The notes: a model not told the origin generated them from the letters alone. Counted from the stretch's first letter, positions 7,901 to 17,175 are shown. The stretch is 64,000 bases of DNA from Gallintestinimicrobium propionicum (GCF_025567525.1 NZ_JAOQJY010000002.1:1-64000), one strand, 5' to 3'. Numbers and translations are program-made.

Positions 7901-10030
7901 ATGAGTAAATACAGGGAAAAGGCAGCAGCTCTGGCTGCACAGATGAATCTGGAAGAAAAAGTAGGACAGACGCTTTACACCGCTCCGGCGGTGGAGCGCC
8001 TTGGCATTGTGTCCTATAACTGGTGGAATGAGGCGCTGCATGGTGTGGCAAGAGCGGGCACGGCGACGGTATTTCCGCAGGCAATCGGCATGGCGGCGAC
8101 ATTTGATGAGGAGCTGTTAAAGCAGGTCGGCGATGTGATCGCGACCGAGGCACGTGCAAAATATAACGCACAGCAGAAAGCGGGCGACCACGATATTTAC
8201 AAAGGACTGACGTTCTGGGCACCGAATGTGAATCTGTTCCGCGATCCCCGCTGGGGCAGAGGACAGGAAACCTACGGAGAAGATCCATATCTGACTTCCC
8301 GTCTGGCGGTCGGCTTTATTAAAGGTCTGCAGGGCGAAGACCCGGATCATTTAAAGGCTGCGGCGTGCGCGAAGCATTTTGCGGTGCATTCCGGACCGGA
8401 GGGCATCCGACATGAGTTCAACGCAGTCGTATCGAAGCAGGATCTGTATGAAACCTATTTGCCGGCATTCAAGGCATGTGTGCAGGAAGCGAAGGTAGAA
8501 GCCGTGATGGGCGCCTATAACCGGACAAATGGCGAGCCCTGCTGCGGAAGCAAGACACTTTTGCAGGATATCCTGAGAAAAGAGTGGGGATTTAAGGGTC
8601 ACGTTGTCAGTGACTGCGGCGCGATTGCGGATTTCCACGAAAACCATAAAATTACCAAGACGCCGCTGGAATCCGCGACGATGGCGATGAACAATGGCTG
8701 TGACTTAAACTGCGGCTGCGTTTTTCCGAATTTGAGAGATGCGGTGCGCGGCGGCTATGTGGATGAAGCGCGTCTGGATGAAGCGGTGACAAACCTGATG
8801 GAATGTCGGATGAAGCTGGGAATCCTTGGCGATGAGAGACAGGAAGAACTGGATAAAATCGGTTACGATCAGGTAGATCTTGCTTCCAGCAAGGCACTGA
8901 ACCAGACCGTTTCCAGAAAAAGCCTTGTCCTTCTGAAAAATGAGGACAATTTCCTTCCTCTTGACAAGAGCAAACTTCATACGATCGGCGTGATCGGTCC
9001 GAATGCGGATTCCAGAAAAGCGCTGGTGGGCAACTATGAAGGAACTGCATCCCGCTATATCACAGTGCTGGAAGGCATTGAGGATTATGTCGGGGATGAT
9101 GTAAAGGTTTATTATTCCGAAGCCTGCGACCTCTGGAAGGACAGAACCAGTGGACTGGCACAGGCGGACGACCGGATTTCCGAAGCAAAAGCAGTCTGCG
9201 AGGTCAGCGATGTGATTATCGCGGTGATGGGACTGGATTCCAGCATCGAGGGAGAGCAGGGGGACGCCGGCAACGAATTTGCAAGCGGCGATAAAAAAGA
9301 CCTGCTGTTCCCCGGTCTGCAGCGTGAGGTGCTTGAGGTCGCATATAGCAGCGGAAAGCCCGTGATCCTGGTATCCATGACCGGCTCTGCAATGGCGCTG
9401 GAATGGGAGGATGCGCACTGCAAGGCAATTCTGCAGGCATGGTATCCCGGCGCGGCAGGCGGAAAAGCTGTCGCAGAGGCGATTTTCGGAGAATACAGCC
9501 CGGAGGGCAAGCTGCCGGTAACGTTCTACCGCACCTCTGAGGAACTGCCGGAATTCACTGACTATGCGATGAAGGGACGCACCTACCGCTACATGGAAAA
9601 GGAAGCGCTTTATCCCTTCGGCTTCGGACTTTCTTATACCTCCTTTGAACAGGGAAAGACGAGCGCAGACCGTATGGAAATCGAGGCAGGCGGACAGCTT
9701 CGAATCAAAACTTCCGTAAAAAATACCGGAAAATTTGCAGGCGGACAGACCATTCAGGTTTATGTCAAAGCGCTTCGGGACAATACACCGAACGCGCAGC
9801 TCAAAGGCTTGAAGAAGCTTTCCCTGCAGCCCGGCGAGGAAAAAGAAGTGGGAATCGTGCTGGCTGACAAGGCGTTTGCTCTGTACGACGAGGACGCACA
9901 CTTTATGCTGGAAGAAGGAGATTACGAGGTTTCCGTCGGCATGCAGCAGCCGGATCGCAGAAGCAGCGAGCTGACCGGACAGACCTGCAGTGTTCTGAAG
10001 GTACACTGCAGCGAGACAAAGGAGCTGTAA
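7901..10030 (+). CDS. GH3 beta-xylosidase/beta-glucosidase
   Basis: 709 residues with the GH3 N-terminal barrel (WWNEALHGVARAG, KHFAVHSGPEG), the nucleophile Asp238 in GHVVSDCGAI (the SDCGA form is common in beta-xylosidases), the GH3 C-terminal domain (IGPNADSRKALVGNYEG, AWYPGAAGGKAVAEAIFGEY) and a fibronectin III-like tail. No signal peptide is present, so it hydrolyses imported oligosaccharides in the cytoplasm. It follows the isomerase by 123 bp, the space being filled mostly by a 99-bp structured repeat. With the xylulokinase upstream, xylo-oligosaccharides are a sensible substrate, but a beta-glucosidase role is not excluded. Confidence 0.9.
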   Translation: MSKYREKAAALAAQMNLEEKVGQTLYTAPAVERLGIVSYNWWNEALHGVARAGTATVFPQAIGMAATFDEELLKQVGDVIATEARAKYNAQQKAGDHDIYKGLTFWAPNVNLFRDPRWGRGQETYGEDPYLTSRLAVGFIKGLQGEDPDHLKAAACAKHFAVHSGPEGIRHEFNAVVSKQDLYETYLPAFKACVQEAKVEAVMGAYNRTNGEPCCGSKTLLQDILRKEWGFKGHVVSDCGAIADFHENHKITKTPLESATMAMNNGCDLNCGCVFPNLRDAVRGGYVDEARLDEAVTNLMECRMKLGILGDERQEELDKIGYDQVDLASSKALNQTVSRKSLVLLKNEDNFLPLDKSKLHTIGVIGPNADSRKALVGNYEGTASRYITVLEGIEDYVGDDVKVYYSEACDLWKDRTSGLAQADDRISEAKAVCEVSDVIIAVMGLDSSIEGEQGDAGNEFASGDKKDLLFPGLQREVLEVAYSSGKPVILVSMTGSAMALEWEDAHCKAILQAWYPGAAGGKAVAEAIFGEYSPEGKLPVTFYRTSEELPEFTDYAMKGRTYRYMEKEALYPFGFGLSYTSFEQGKTSADRMEIEAGGQLRIKTSVKNTGKFAGGQTIQVYVKALRDNTPNAQLKGLKKLSLQPGEEKEVGIVLADKAFALYDEDAHFMLEEGDYEVSVGMQQPDRRSSELTGQTCSVLKVHCSETKEL

Positions 10031-10050
10031 GGCAGCAATACGAACAAAAA

Positions 10051-10083
10051 CAATAGAATGCACGCTCTGCGAGCATTCTATTG
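10051..10083. repeat. 33-bp palindromic repeat, copy 1
   Basis: CAATAGAATG followed by CACGCTCTGCGAG and CATTCTATTG. Identical or inverted copies lie at 32206, 58420, 59422 and 63159. The 10-bp arms pair perfectly; the element sits just after the GH3 stop. Confidence 0.85.
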
Positions 10084-10092
10084 TCATGAACT

Positions 10093-10126
10093 ACAGGACG
10101 CCCTGCACTGCAGGACGTCCTGTTTT
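10093..10126 (+). terminator. Terminator after the GH3 gene
   Basis: ACAGGACG pairs with CGTCCTGT around CCCTGCACTGCAGGA and is followed by TTTT. Confidence 0.5.
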
Positions 10127-10177
10127 GGATACAGAAAAAGAAATTTGCCTGACAGCCGGCAAAGCAGTGTCTTTTGG

Positions 10178-10206
10178 TTGTAATCGCGCGGACGAACAGG
10201 TACAAT
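10178..10206 (+). promoter_or_regulatory. Promoter of the HelD-like helicase
   Basis: TTGTAA (10178-10183), 17 bp, TACAAT (10201-10206), 46 bp before the start codon. Confidence 0.55.
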
Positions 10207-10251
10207 AGAGGGACAGCTAAAGGAAAGAGCAACAGAAGAAAGGAGCGCTGT

Positions 10252-13200
10252 ATGAAGCGAAATACAAGCCGTAAGGCGGAAGAAGCTTATCTGGCGGAAA
10301 CTCTGAGGGTCGTGCGTGACAACGTGTGGGAATATGGACAGGAAGTTGCGAAGATGCAGGAGGATATCGATGAAATGCTGGAGCATTATCATGATAACGA
10401 TGCGGAAGTCCTGACGATCCTGAACAATACCGTAACCATGCACACCCATATGAAGCGGGCATTGGAGCGCAATGAAAAGGCGCTGAAAAAGCCCTACTTC
10501 GGGCGAATTGTTTTTCATGACGAGGCATTAAATAAAGAAGAATCCCTCTATATCGGACGGGGCGGCATCGCAAAGGATACCACCCACCAAATGGTGACGG
10601 ACTGGCGTGCACCGGTGGCCAATGCCTATTATGAAAACGGATTGGGAAAATGCAGCTACCCCGTACCGGATGGTCAGCAAATGGAGATCGAGCTTTTGCT
10701 CAAACGGACGTATGAGATCGAGGATGCAAAGCTGATCGACTATTATGATTCGGAAGTCGTGGCAAACGATGAGCTTCTGACGCGGTATCTTGCAAAAAAT
10801 AAAAAGGCAGTTCTGGGCGAGATTATTGCGACAATCCAGCAGGAGCAGAACGAAATTATCCGGAAATCGCCCTATCACAGCATGATCGTGCAGGGCGTGG
10901 CAGGCTCTGGCAAGACCACGGTGGCGATGCACCGGATTTCCTATATTTTATACAATTATGAAGAACGGTTTCAGCCGGAGGATTTTTATATCGTCGGCAG
11001 CAACCGGATTTTGCTGGACTATATCACGGGTGTCCTGCCGGATCTGGATGTGTATGGCATCCGACAGATGACGATGGAGCAGCTGTTTGTACGCCTTTTA
11101 TATGAGGACTGGGACGAAACCTACCGCATCTGCCCGGTGCGCGATGCCGGGAAAGACGGTGCGGTGCGAGGAACCCTTGCGTGGTTTGAAAAGCTGCAGA
11201 AGTTTTGCAGCAGAGTGGAGTGGAACACGATCCCGAGGACGACGGTGTTGTTTAACCGGAAGCAGTTTGTAGAGGGGCTTCGGGACGGTCGTGTCGGTGT
11301 GTTCGATGAGAGCGGCGGCAAAAATGACCCGAAAGATATGGTCGTTTTGATGACAGGAGAGGCAATTGAACGTTATATCCGTCAGAATCCGTCCGTGTCC
11401 GCGCAGAGCAAGGTGCTGATGCTGCAGGAGCGTTTGATGGGAAAAGTGGAGGACGAATTTTTAGGAAAGGGCATAAGCTATACCTTAGAAGAAAAAAAGG
11501 CAATCCGCCGCTCAATGCGTAAAAGGTTCGGCGCAAGGCAATGGAAAAAATCCGTTTATGAGATGTATCATGATTTCCTGACAGAGCAGAAACAGCAGGG
11601 CGTCTGCGTCGAAGAACCGCAGGAGGAGCTGGATGTGTACGACCTGGCGGCACTTGCCTATCTGTATCGCAGAATGCGGGAAACGGAGGTCATCAGCGAG
11701 GCGCATCATATCGTTGTGGATGAAGCGCAGGATTTCGGTGTTATGGTCTATGCAGTTTTAAAAGAATGCGTCAGAAGCTGCACTTACACGGTCATGGGGG
11801 ATGTATCCCAGAATATCCGCATGGATTACGGTATCAGCGACTGGGAAGGGGTGAAAAACATCCTGCTGACCGGAGAACGGGATAACTTTTGCGTACTGAG
11901 AAAAAGCTATCGAAATACCGTAGAAATTGCAAATTTTGCATCGGACATCCTGGCGCACGGAGAGTTCCCGGGGTATGGGGCAGAGCCGGTCATTCGGCAT
12001 GGCGAAGCGGTTGGCATCCGACAGACAGCAGGAAGGGATCTGTACCGGGAAGCGGCAAAAATCTGCAAAGGATGGCAGACAGACGGTTTTGACACAATCG
12101 CGGTGATCTGCCGGGATCAGAAGCAGGCGCAGGAGACGGCAGAGCTTCTGCAAAAAGAGCTGCCGGTTATGCCCTGGGATCCGGAAAAAGCGTCGTTTGA
12201 AAAAGGAATCATGGTATTTCCGGTGGAATATACCAAGGGACTGGAATTCGACGCGGTTCTGCTGCTCAGCCCGGATCGGGAGTCCTATCCGATAGACGAT
12301 GGACACGCGAAGCTTTTGTATGTCGCGGCGACAAGAGCACTGCACCGGCTGGAGGTTCTGCACACCGGCAACCTTACCGGGCTGATCGCAGACCCGATTC
12401 CGAAAAGGAACAAAAAGCGGGCGGACGATGCGGGACGTCGGACCGCGCCCGGCGATCAGCGGAGTACCGGTTCCGGTGCGCCCGTCTCACGCACGGCAGG
12501 ACGGGCGGAGAAAACGTCCGACACGGCGCAGACATCGGCATCCGGTGCGAAGAAAAAGGTCGTCATCGTGCAGAATCCGCCCGGCGGACAGGAAGCACCG
12601 TTGCCATATGGAACGGGTGCGATGCAGGAAAGTGCGGACGCACGCAGCGCAGGCGGAAAAACACAGGGCAGTGCCCATCCGGCGGCAGCTGCACCCCGGC
12701 CGACGTCTGCTGGTGCCGGCTGGACGTCGCGCCCGAAGCCGGTTATTTCCGGTCAGCCGCAGAAAGCCCTCCATCCGCTGGCGTCGCTGTACGGGAGCAA
12801 CAGCCAGACTGCACAGGGATCTGGCAGAGCTGTAGGCAGTAGACAATCTGCACAGGCAGCTGGCAGAACGGTGAACGGCACGGTACAGCCGCGTGTCACA
12901 GGCGATATGCATGCCAGCACAGCATCCGGTGTCCTTTCGTTCGGTGAACTTCCGGATACCGCGAAGCTGCGGGCGGCGGGACATGCGAAGATCGACCATT
13001 CGATTCGCTGGGTACAGCGTAAGGAGGACGGTCTGTATTTACAGAGCCGTTATGGAGTGACCCGTTTGAGCCCTGTCGGCAGCGGAATTCTGCGCGTCAC
13101 TTTTTCACGGGGCGAGATGCCGCCGGTGCATCCTGCAATCGCCGTCACCCGGGTGGAGAAAAACTGGCAGATGCGCGAAAAACCGACGCTTGTGGAGATG

Positions 13201-13650
13201 CGAACGCCGGAAATGTATGTGGTTGCGGACAAAAAGACAGGTGCGCTGCGGTTTCTGGATAAGGACAGCGAAATCTTGCTGGAAGAAAGTAGACAGGATC
13301 GCTGCCTGATCGAAAATGCACCAAACGGTGGGCGCAGCAGGCTGTTTTTTGACTGGAAAAAAGGAGAAGGGCTCTATGCAGCAGGCGCGCTCGGTAAAGG
13401 CGGAATCCATCTGGAAAAGACGGCGCGGTGCATCTCCCATGGAGTCGAAAACGAACTTCCATATCTGATTTCCGACCGAGGCTATGGCATTTTGTTGGCA
13501 TCGTCCAAAGAAGTGATCTTCTGCAGCCTGCCCGTATACGGAAACCAGATTTGTCTGGAAGGTACGCAGCAGCCGGATTATTATATTATTGTAGGGAAAA
13601 AATTAGAGACGCTGTTGAAGGCCTGCGCATATCTGTGCGGAAAGCTGTGA
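10252..13650 (+). CDS. HelD-like UvrD-superfamily helicase with C-terminal GH31-N-like domain
   Basis: 1132 residues from the ATG after GAAAGGAG. Residues 1-711 form a superfamily 1 ATPase of the HelD type, which removes stalled RNA polymerase in Firmicutes: an N-terminal coiled coil, Walker A GVAGSGKTT at 215-223, Walker B VVDEAQDF (Asp490), motif LRKSYRNTVEIANF, EYTKGLEFD and YVAATRALHRL. Residues about 712-890 are a low-complexity Gly/Ala/Ser/Arg linker. Residues about 895-1132 resemble the N-terminal galactose-mutarotase-like domain of GH31 enzymes (GILRVTFSRGE, KKTGALRFLDKDSEILLEE, GYGILLASSKEV) without the catalytic barrel. Typical HelD proteins are ~700-770 residues, so the tail is an unusual addition. 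Confidence 0.8.
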   Translation: MKRNTSRKAEEAYLAETLRVVRDNVWEYGQEVAKMQEDIDEMLEHYHDNDAEVLTILNNTVTMHTHMKRALERNEKALKKPYFGRIVFHDEALNKEESLYIGRGGIAKDTTHQMVTDWRAPVANAYYENGLGKCSYPVPDGQQMEIELLLKRTYEIEDAKLIDYYDSEVVANDELLTRYLAKNKKAVLGEIIATIQQEQNEIIRKSPYHSMIVQGVAGSGKTTVAMHRISYILYNYEERFQPEDFYIVGSNRILLDYITGVLPDLDVYGIRQMTMEQLFVRLLYEDWDETYRICPVRDAGKDGAVRGTLAWFEKLQKFCSRVEWNTIPRTTVLFNRKQFVEGLRDGRVGVFDESGGKNDPKDMVVLMTGEAIERYIRQNPSVSAQSKVLMLQERLMGKVEDEFLGKGISYTLEEKKAIRRSMRKRFGARQWKKSVYEMYHDFLTEQKQQGVCVEEPQEELDVYDLAALAYLYRRMRETEVISEAHHIVVDEAQDFGVMVYAVLKECVRSCTYTVMGDVSQNIRMDYGISDWEGVKNILLTGERDNFCVLRKSYRNTVEIANFASDILAHGEFPGYGAEPVIRHGEAVGIRQTAGRDLYREAAKICKGWQTDGFDTIAVICRDQKQAQETAELLQKELPVMPWDPEKASFEKGIMVFPVEYTKGLEFDAVLLLSPDRESYPIDDGHAKLLYVAATRALHRLEVLHTGNLTGLIADPIPKRNKKRADDAGRRTAPGDQRSTGSGAPVSRTAGRAEKTSDTAQTSASGAKKKVVIVQNPPGGQEAPLPYGTGAMQESADARSAGGKTQGSAHPAAAAPRPTSAGAGWTSRPKPVISGQPQKALHPLASLYGSNSQTAQGSGRAVGSRQSAQAAGRTVNGTVQPRVTGDMHASTASGVLSFGELPDTAKLRAAGHAKIDHSIRWVQRKEDGLYLQSRYGVTRLSPVGSGILRVTFSRGEMPPVHPAIAVTRVEKNWQMREKPTLVEMRTPEMYVVADKKTGALRFLDKDSEILLEESRQDRCLIENAPNGGRSRLFFDWKKGEGLYAAGALGKGGIHLEKTARCISHGVENELPYLISDRGYGILLASSKEVIFCSLPVYGNQICLEGTQQPDYYIIVGKKLETLLKACAYLCGKL

Positions 13651-13680
13651 GAAAAAGCGTGTCTGAGGAATGGAGAAGCT

Positions 13681-14343
13681 ATGAACATACTGGATATTGT
13701 TGGGCCTGTGATGGTAGGACCCTCCAGCTCCCACACGGCGGGGGCGGTGCGGATCGGTCAGACGGTGGGAAAGCTTTTGGGAGAACGGGTCGTGAATGCA
13801 AAGATCGGGCTGCACGGCTCTTTTCTGGCAACAGGGCGCGGACATGGAACAGACCGCGCGATTGTGGCGGGACTGTTGGGGCTGGCAGTGGACGACCCGC
13901 GGATTCCGGAAAGCTTCGCAGAAGCAAAAAAGGCAGGGCTTTCGTTTTCCTTTGAAGGAATCAGCCTTATGAATGCGCATCCGAATTCCGTTCGGCTGGA
14001 GGTGACCGGAGAGAGCGGGCGAAAGCTGGAAGCGATCGGTGCATCGATCGGCGGCGGACGGATCAGAATCTGCGAGATCGATGGACTGACTGCAAATTTT
14101 TCCGGGGAAGCTCCGACACTGGTTGTATACAATCAGGACAAGCCGGGCTGTATTGTAAAAGTAACGTCGCGCCTGGGCGAAGCCGGGATCAATATCGCGA
14201 CGATGCAGGTGTACCGGGACGAACGCGGCGGACATGCCGTTATGGTAATCGAAGTGGATCAGGAAGTACCGCGGGAGCGGATTGCAGCACTGGAGCAGGA
14301 AGAGGGCATTGAAAAAGTAATCTACCTGTGTCTGGAAGAATAG
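13681..14343 (+). CDS. sdaAB: L-serine dehydratase, iron-sulfur type, beta subunit
   Basis: 220 residues starting MNILDIVGPVMVGPSSSHTA, the hallmark of the beta chain of [4Fe-4S] L-serine ammonia-lyase, which converts serine to pyruvate and ammonia. The C-terminal part is an ACT domain (TLVVYNQDKPGCIVKVTSRL) that usually senses serine. The gene is 30 bp after the helicase and 14 bp before the alpha-subunit start, so the two subunits are co-translated. The split two-gene form is typical of Clostridia and Bacilli. Confidence 0.93.
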   Translation: MNILDIVGPVMVGPSSSHTAGAVRIGQTVGKLLGERVVNAKIGLHGSFLATGRGHGTDRAIVAGLLGLAVDDPRIPESFAEAKKAGLSFSFEGISLMNAHPNSVRLEVTGESGRKLEAIGASIGGGRIRICEIDGLTANFSGEAPTLVVYNQDKPGCIVKVTSRLGEAGINIATMQVYRDERGGHAVMVIEVDQEVPRERIAALEQEEGIEKVIYLCLEE

Positions 14344-14357
14344 GAGGCAGCAAAGAT

Positions 14358-15224
14358 ATGTATCGTTCATTGGAAGAGATCTGCAAGGAAGCTGCAGCGA
14401 CAGGCTGCAGTTTCTGGGAGCTGATCCAAAAAGATGACTGCCGGGAGCGGCAGATTGCACAGGAGGAATCCTTTGTACAGCTGCAGCGCATGTACCAGGC
14501 GATGAAAGAGGCGGATCAGGACTACGACGAAACCCTGCATTCCCGCAGCGGACTGGTGGGCACGGACGGCGGCAAGCTGGAGCACTATGTGGAGCAGGAA
14601 GAGCCGATCTGCGGCGATTTTCTTGGGCGCGTGATGGAAAAGGCGGTCAAAATGGGAGAGTCCAACGCCTGTATGAAACGAATTGTCGCAGCGCCTACGG
14701 CGGGTGCGTGTGGCGTTGTGCCGGCAGTTTTTCTGAGCATGCAGGAAAAATATCATTATACGGATGAAGAAATGACAAAAGCGCTGTATGTGGCGGCCGG
14801 CATTGGAGGGGTAATCGCATCCCGGGCGTTTATCGCGGGCGCGCAGGGCGGTTGTCAGGCGGAAATCGGTTCGGCATCGGCAATGGCAGCAGGAGGTGCG
14901 GTGCATTTGCGGGGCGGCTCTGCAGAGGCGGTGGCGCACGCAGCAGCAATGGCACTGAAAAATCTGCTGGGTCTGGTGTGCGATCCGGTAGCAGGTTTGG
15001 TAGAAGTACCCTGCGTAAAACGAAACGTATCCGGCGCGGTTGTCGCCCTTTCGGCGGCAGACATGGCGCTTGCCGGAGTGCGCAGCAGAATTCCTCCCGA
15101 CGAGGTGATTGACGCGATGCGGGAGGTCGGAATTTCGATGCCGGCATGTCTTCGGGAAACCGGAGAAGGCGGTCTTGCCGCGACGCCGGAGGGAATTAAA
15201 ATGCGGGATCGCATCATGGACTGA
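14358..15224 (+). CDS. sdaAA: L-serine dehydratase, iron-sulfur type, alpha subunit
   Basis: 288 residues from the ATG after TAGGAGG; the open frame extends upstream into the beta gene. Carries the catalytic and cluster-binding segments of the family: SGLVGTDGGKL, AAPTAGACGVVPAV, LGLVCDPVAGLVEVPCVKRN with conserved cysteines for an oxygen-labile [4Fe-4S] cluster. Works with the beta subunit at 13681 in cytoplasmic serine catabolism. Confidence 0.93.
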   Translation: MYRSLEEICKEAAATGCSFWELIQKDDCRERQIAQEESFVQLQRMYQAMKEADQDYDETLHSRSGLVGTDGGKLEHYVEQEEPICGDFLGRVMEKAVKMGESNACMKRIVAAPTAGACGVVPAVFLSMQEKYHYTDEEMTKALYVAAGIGGVIASRAFIAGAQGGCQAEIGSASAMAAGGAVHLRGGSAEAVAHAAAMALKNLLGLVCDPVAGLVEVPCVKRNVSGAVVALSAADMALAGVRSRIPPDEVIDAMREVGISMPACLRETGEGGLAATPEGIKMRDRIMD

Positions 15225-15284
15225 GTATGCGCTGAAAAAAGGTCTGTGTATCTGAAAATGCACACTTTCGGAAGGCAAGATTTG

Positions 15285-15313
15285 TTGTAAACTATGGCTG
15301 TTTATGGTACACT
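15285..15313 (+). promoter_or_regulatory. Probable promoter of the hemerythrin-sirtuin-DUF951 cluster
   Basis: TTGTAA (15285-15290), 17 bp, TACACT (15308-15313). A 140-nt leader follows, with a possible stem GTCTG/CAGAC around 15390-15420; no known riboswitch recognised. Confidence 0.4.
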
Positions 15314-15458
15314 TTTTCTATCTGAAACGTTTTGGGTCCGATGGGAGAGGGAAGGACATGGTTGGAGTTTGCCAGCGCCAGGATATGATGTTGTCTGGAT
15401 GCGCTAGGACGCCAACAGACGTTTAACGAACGTGAAAATGACAGGAGAGAAAGCAGGA

Positions 15459-15887
15459 ATGAAACAGAACAAAGAAGATTTTCTGACGGGTGTAGGAGCA
15501 GTAGATGCAGAGCATGTGGTTCTGCTGGATCTGACAGACCAGGTGGGTGCGCTTTTGGCAGATGAAAACATGCTGTTTAAATGTGCGGATATTCGACAGC
15601 TTTTAAAGCGGCTGGAGGATTACACGACGATGCACTTTACACATGAAGAGCAGCTGATGGAAAAGATGGGCTATGGCGGAATCGAAGAACAGAAGAAACA
15701 GCATCGGATGTTCGTGCAGAAGCTGGAAGAGTTTACCGATCGGGTATCGAAGCTTTCGCTCGGTACGCAGGACGCCATGATTCAGGATTTGTTTGAGTAT
15801 CTGCAGCAGTGGCTGCAGGATCATATCAAAGTTGAGGATATGAAATATGCCAGATTTGCAATGGAAAAAACTAAAGGAGATTGTTGA
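15459..15887 (+). CDS. Bacteriohemerythrin
   Basis: 142 residues from the ATG at 15459, which is preceded by AGGAGA 11 bases upstream; an in-frame ATG at 15432 is possible. The di-iron ligands of the hemerythrin family are visible: His in VDAEH, HFTHEEQLM, KQHRMF and LQDHIKVED. Such proteins bind O2 (or NO) on a non-heme di-iron site and may protect anaerobes by scavenging oxygen. Its 3' end overlaps the sirtuin gene by 41 bp, indicating translational coupling. Confidence 0.9.
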   Translation: MKQNKEDFLTGVGAVDAEHVVLLDLTDQVGALLADENMLFKCADIRQLLKRLEDYTTMHFTHEEQLMEKMGYGGIEEQKKQHRMFVQKLEEFTDRVSKLSLGTQDAMIQDLFEYLQQWLQDHIKVEDMKYARFAMEKTKGDC

Positions 15888-16566
15888 TCAGAGCGATAAC
15901 ATCGTTTTCTTTGGCGGTGCGGGCGTGTCCACGGAGAGCGGAATCCCGGATTTTCGCAGTACGGACGGTCTGTACCATCAGGAATACCGTTATCCGCCCG
16001 AGACGATTTTAAGCCATACCTTTTTTCGGCAGAATCCGGAAGAATTCTACCGGTTTTACCGTGCCAAGATGCTGGCGCCGCACGCAAAACCAAACGCTGC
16101 GCATAAAAAGCTTGCCCAGTGGGAAAAGGAAGGCAAATTAAAAGCGGTCATCACGCAGAATATTGATGGATTGCATCAGGCTGCCGGCAGCAAAACAGTG
16201 TTGGAGCTGCACGGAAGTACGCTCCGCAATTATTGCATGAAGTGCGGGCGGTTTTACGATCAGAATGCAATTCTGGAAAGCACAGGGGTTCCGCACTGCG
16301 AATGCGGCGGCGTGATCAAACCGGATGTCGTACTCTATGAAGAAAGCCTGGATCAGAAAGTGCTGAAAGAAGCGGTTTCTTTTATCAGCCATGCGGATGT
16401 GCTGATTGTCGGAGGAACCTCATTGGTCGTTTATCCGGCGGCGGGGCTGATTGATTACTACCGTAGCGATAAACTGGTTTTGATTAACCGGACGCCTACG
16501 GCGCGGGATTCGGCAGCGGATCTGGTCGTTACAGGCAGCATAGGGGAGATTTTTGATTCTCTGTAA
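15847..16566 (+). CDS. cobB: NAD-dependent protein deacylase (sirtuin)
   Basis: 239 residues with all sirtuin landmarks: the NAD-binding GGAGVSTESGIPDFRS, TQNIDGLHQAAGS, catalytic His in ELHGS, a structural zinc site (two Cys pairs: CMKCG and CECGG), and VGGTSLVVYPAA. It removes acyl groups from lysines, consuming NAD. The start lies inside the hemerythrin gene (41-bp overlap), after GAGGATATG. The overlap with an oxygen-binding protein suggests co-regulation, but no functional link is proven. Confidence 0.92.
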   Translation: MPDLQWKKLKEIVDQSDNIVFFGGAGVSTESGIPDFRSTDGLYHQEYRYPPETILSHTFFRQNPEEFYRFYRAKMLAPHAKPNAAHKKLAQWEKEGKLKAVITQNIDGLHQAAGSKTVLELHGSTLRNYCMKCGRFYDQNAILESTGVPHCECGGVIKPDVVLYEESLDQKVLKEAVSFISHADVLIVGGTSLVVYPAAGLIDYYRSDKLVLINRTPTARDSAADLVVTGSIGEIFDSL

Positions 16567-16591
16567 AACGGAATCTTATAAGGAGATTTTC

Positions 16592-16774
16592 ATGGATATT
16601 CAGGTCGGAGATGTGGTGACGCTGAAAAAACAGCATCCCTGCGGCAGCCGGGAATGGGAAGTCCTGCGGATCGGAGCGGATTTTCGGCTCAAATGTGCAG
16701 GCTGCGGTCACCAGATTATGATCGCACGCAGACTGGTTGAAAAAAATCTGCGTGATATTAAAAGAAAAGCTTGA
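16592..16774 (+). CDS. DUF951 domain-containing protein
   Basis: 60 residues, the normal length for DUF951, starting at the ATG after ATAAGGAG. Signature: VGDVVTLKKQHPCGS...WEVLRIGADFRLKC and CGHQIMIAR, with cysteines that may bind zinc. The family often sits near rpsF/ssb or ychF in Firmicutes and has a small beta-barrel, RNA-binding look; function is unproven. The rpsF promoter overlaps its last codons. Confidence 0.85.
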   Translation: MDIQVGDVVTLKKQHPCGSREWEVLRIGADFRLKCAGCGHQIMIARRLVEKNLRDIKRKA

Positions 16775-16799
16775 AAACAATATGATTTCATGGTATTAT
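16771..16799 (+). promoter_or_regulatory. Promoter of rpsF-ssb-rpsR
   Basis: TTGAAA (16771-16776), 17 bp, TATTAT (16794-16799), at the end of the DUF951 gene. Confidence 0.6.
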
Positions 16800-16823
16800 A
16801 GATACCCGTGATATATATTCCTT

Positions 16824-16845
16824 GCTCCTTTTATTGGAAAGGGGC
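16824..16845 (+). promoter_or_regulatory. Leader hairpin before rpsF
   Basis: GCTCCTTT pairs with AAAGGGGC (one G-U pair) around TATTGG in the 5' UTR. Ribosomal protein S6 operons in many bacteria carry an autoregulatory leader bound by S6:S18; whether this is that element is not clear from sequence. Confidence 0.3.
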
Positions 16846-16870
16846 CAGAGACCAAAAGGAGGTAATTAGC

Positions 16871-17161
16871 ATGAACAAGTACGAATTAGCTGTGGTTGTC
16901 AGTGCGAAAATCGAAGATGAAGAAAGAGCTGCGGTTGTTGACAAGTGCAAGGCGCTGATCGAAAGATTTGGCGGCACCATCACCAACGTTGATGACTGGG
17001 GCAAGAAGAGACTCGCTTACGAGATCCAGAAGATGAAAGAAGGCTTCTATTACTTCATCCAGTTCGAGGCTGAATCTTCTGCACCTGCAGAGATCGAAAG
17101 CCGTATTCGCATCATGGACAACGTATTGAGATACTTAGTTGTCAAGAATGAGACGAAGTAA
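16871..17161 (+). CDS. rpsF: 30S ribosomal protein S6
   Basis: 96 residues from the ATG after AAAGGAGG; the ORF is open upstream but lacks a site. MNKYELAVVV and GKKRLAYEIQKMKEGFY are typical S6. It binds the 16S rRNA central domain with S18, encoded two genes downstream. First gene of the standard rpsF-ssb-rpsR operon. Confidence 0.97.
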   Translation: MNKYELAVVVSAKIEDEERAAVVDKCKALIERFGGTITNVDDWGKKRLAYEIQKMKEGFYYFIQFEAESSAPAEIESRIRIMDNVLRYLVVKNETK

Positions 17162-17175
17162 GAAAGAGAGTCAAT

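Noticed and set aside
8705..10087. Long minus-strand ORF (460 residues) opposite the GH3 gene
   Set aside because: Shadow of the strongly supported GH3 frame; no start signal, and composition is that of an antisense frame.
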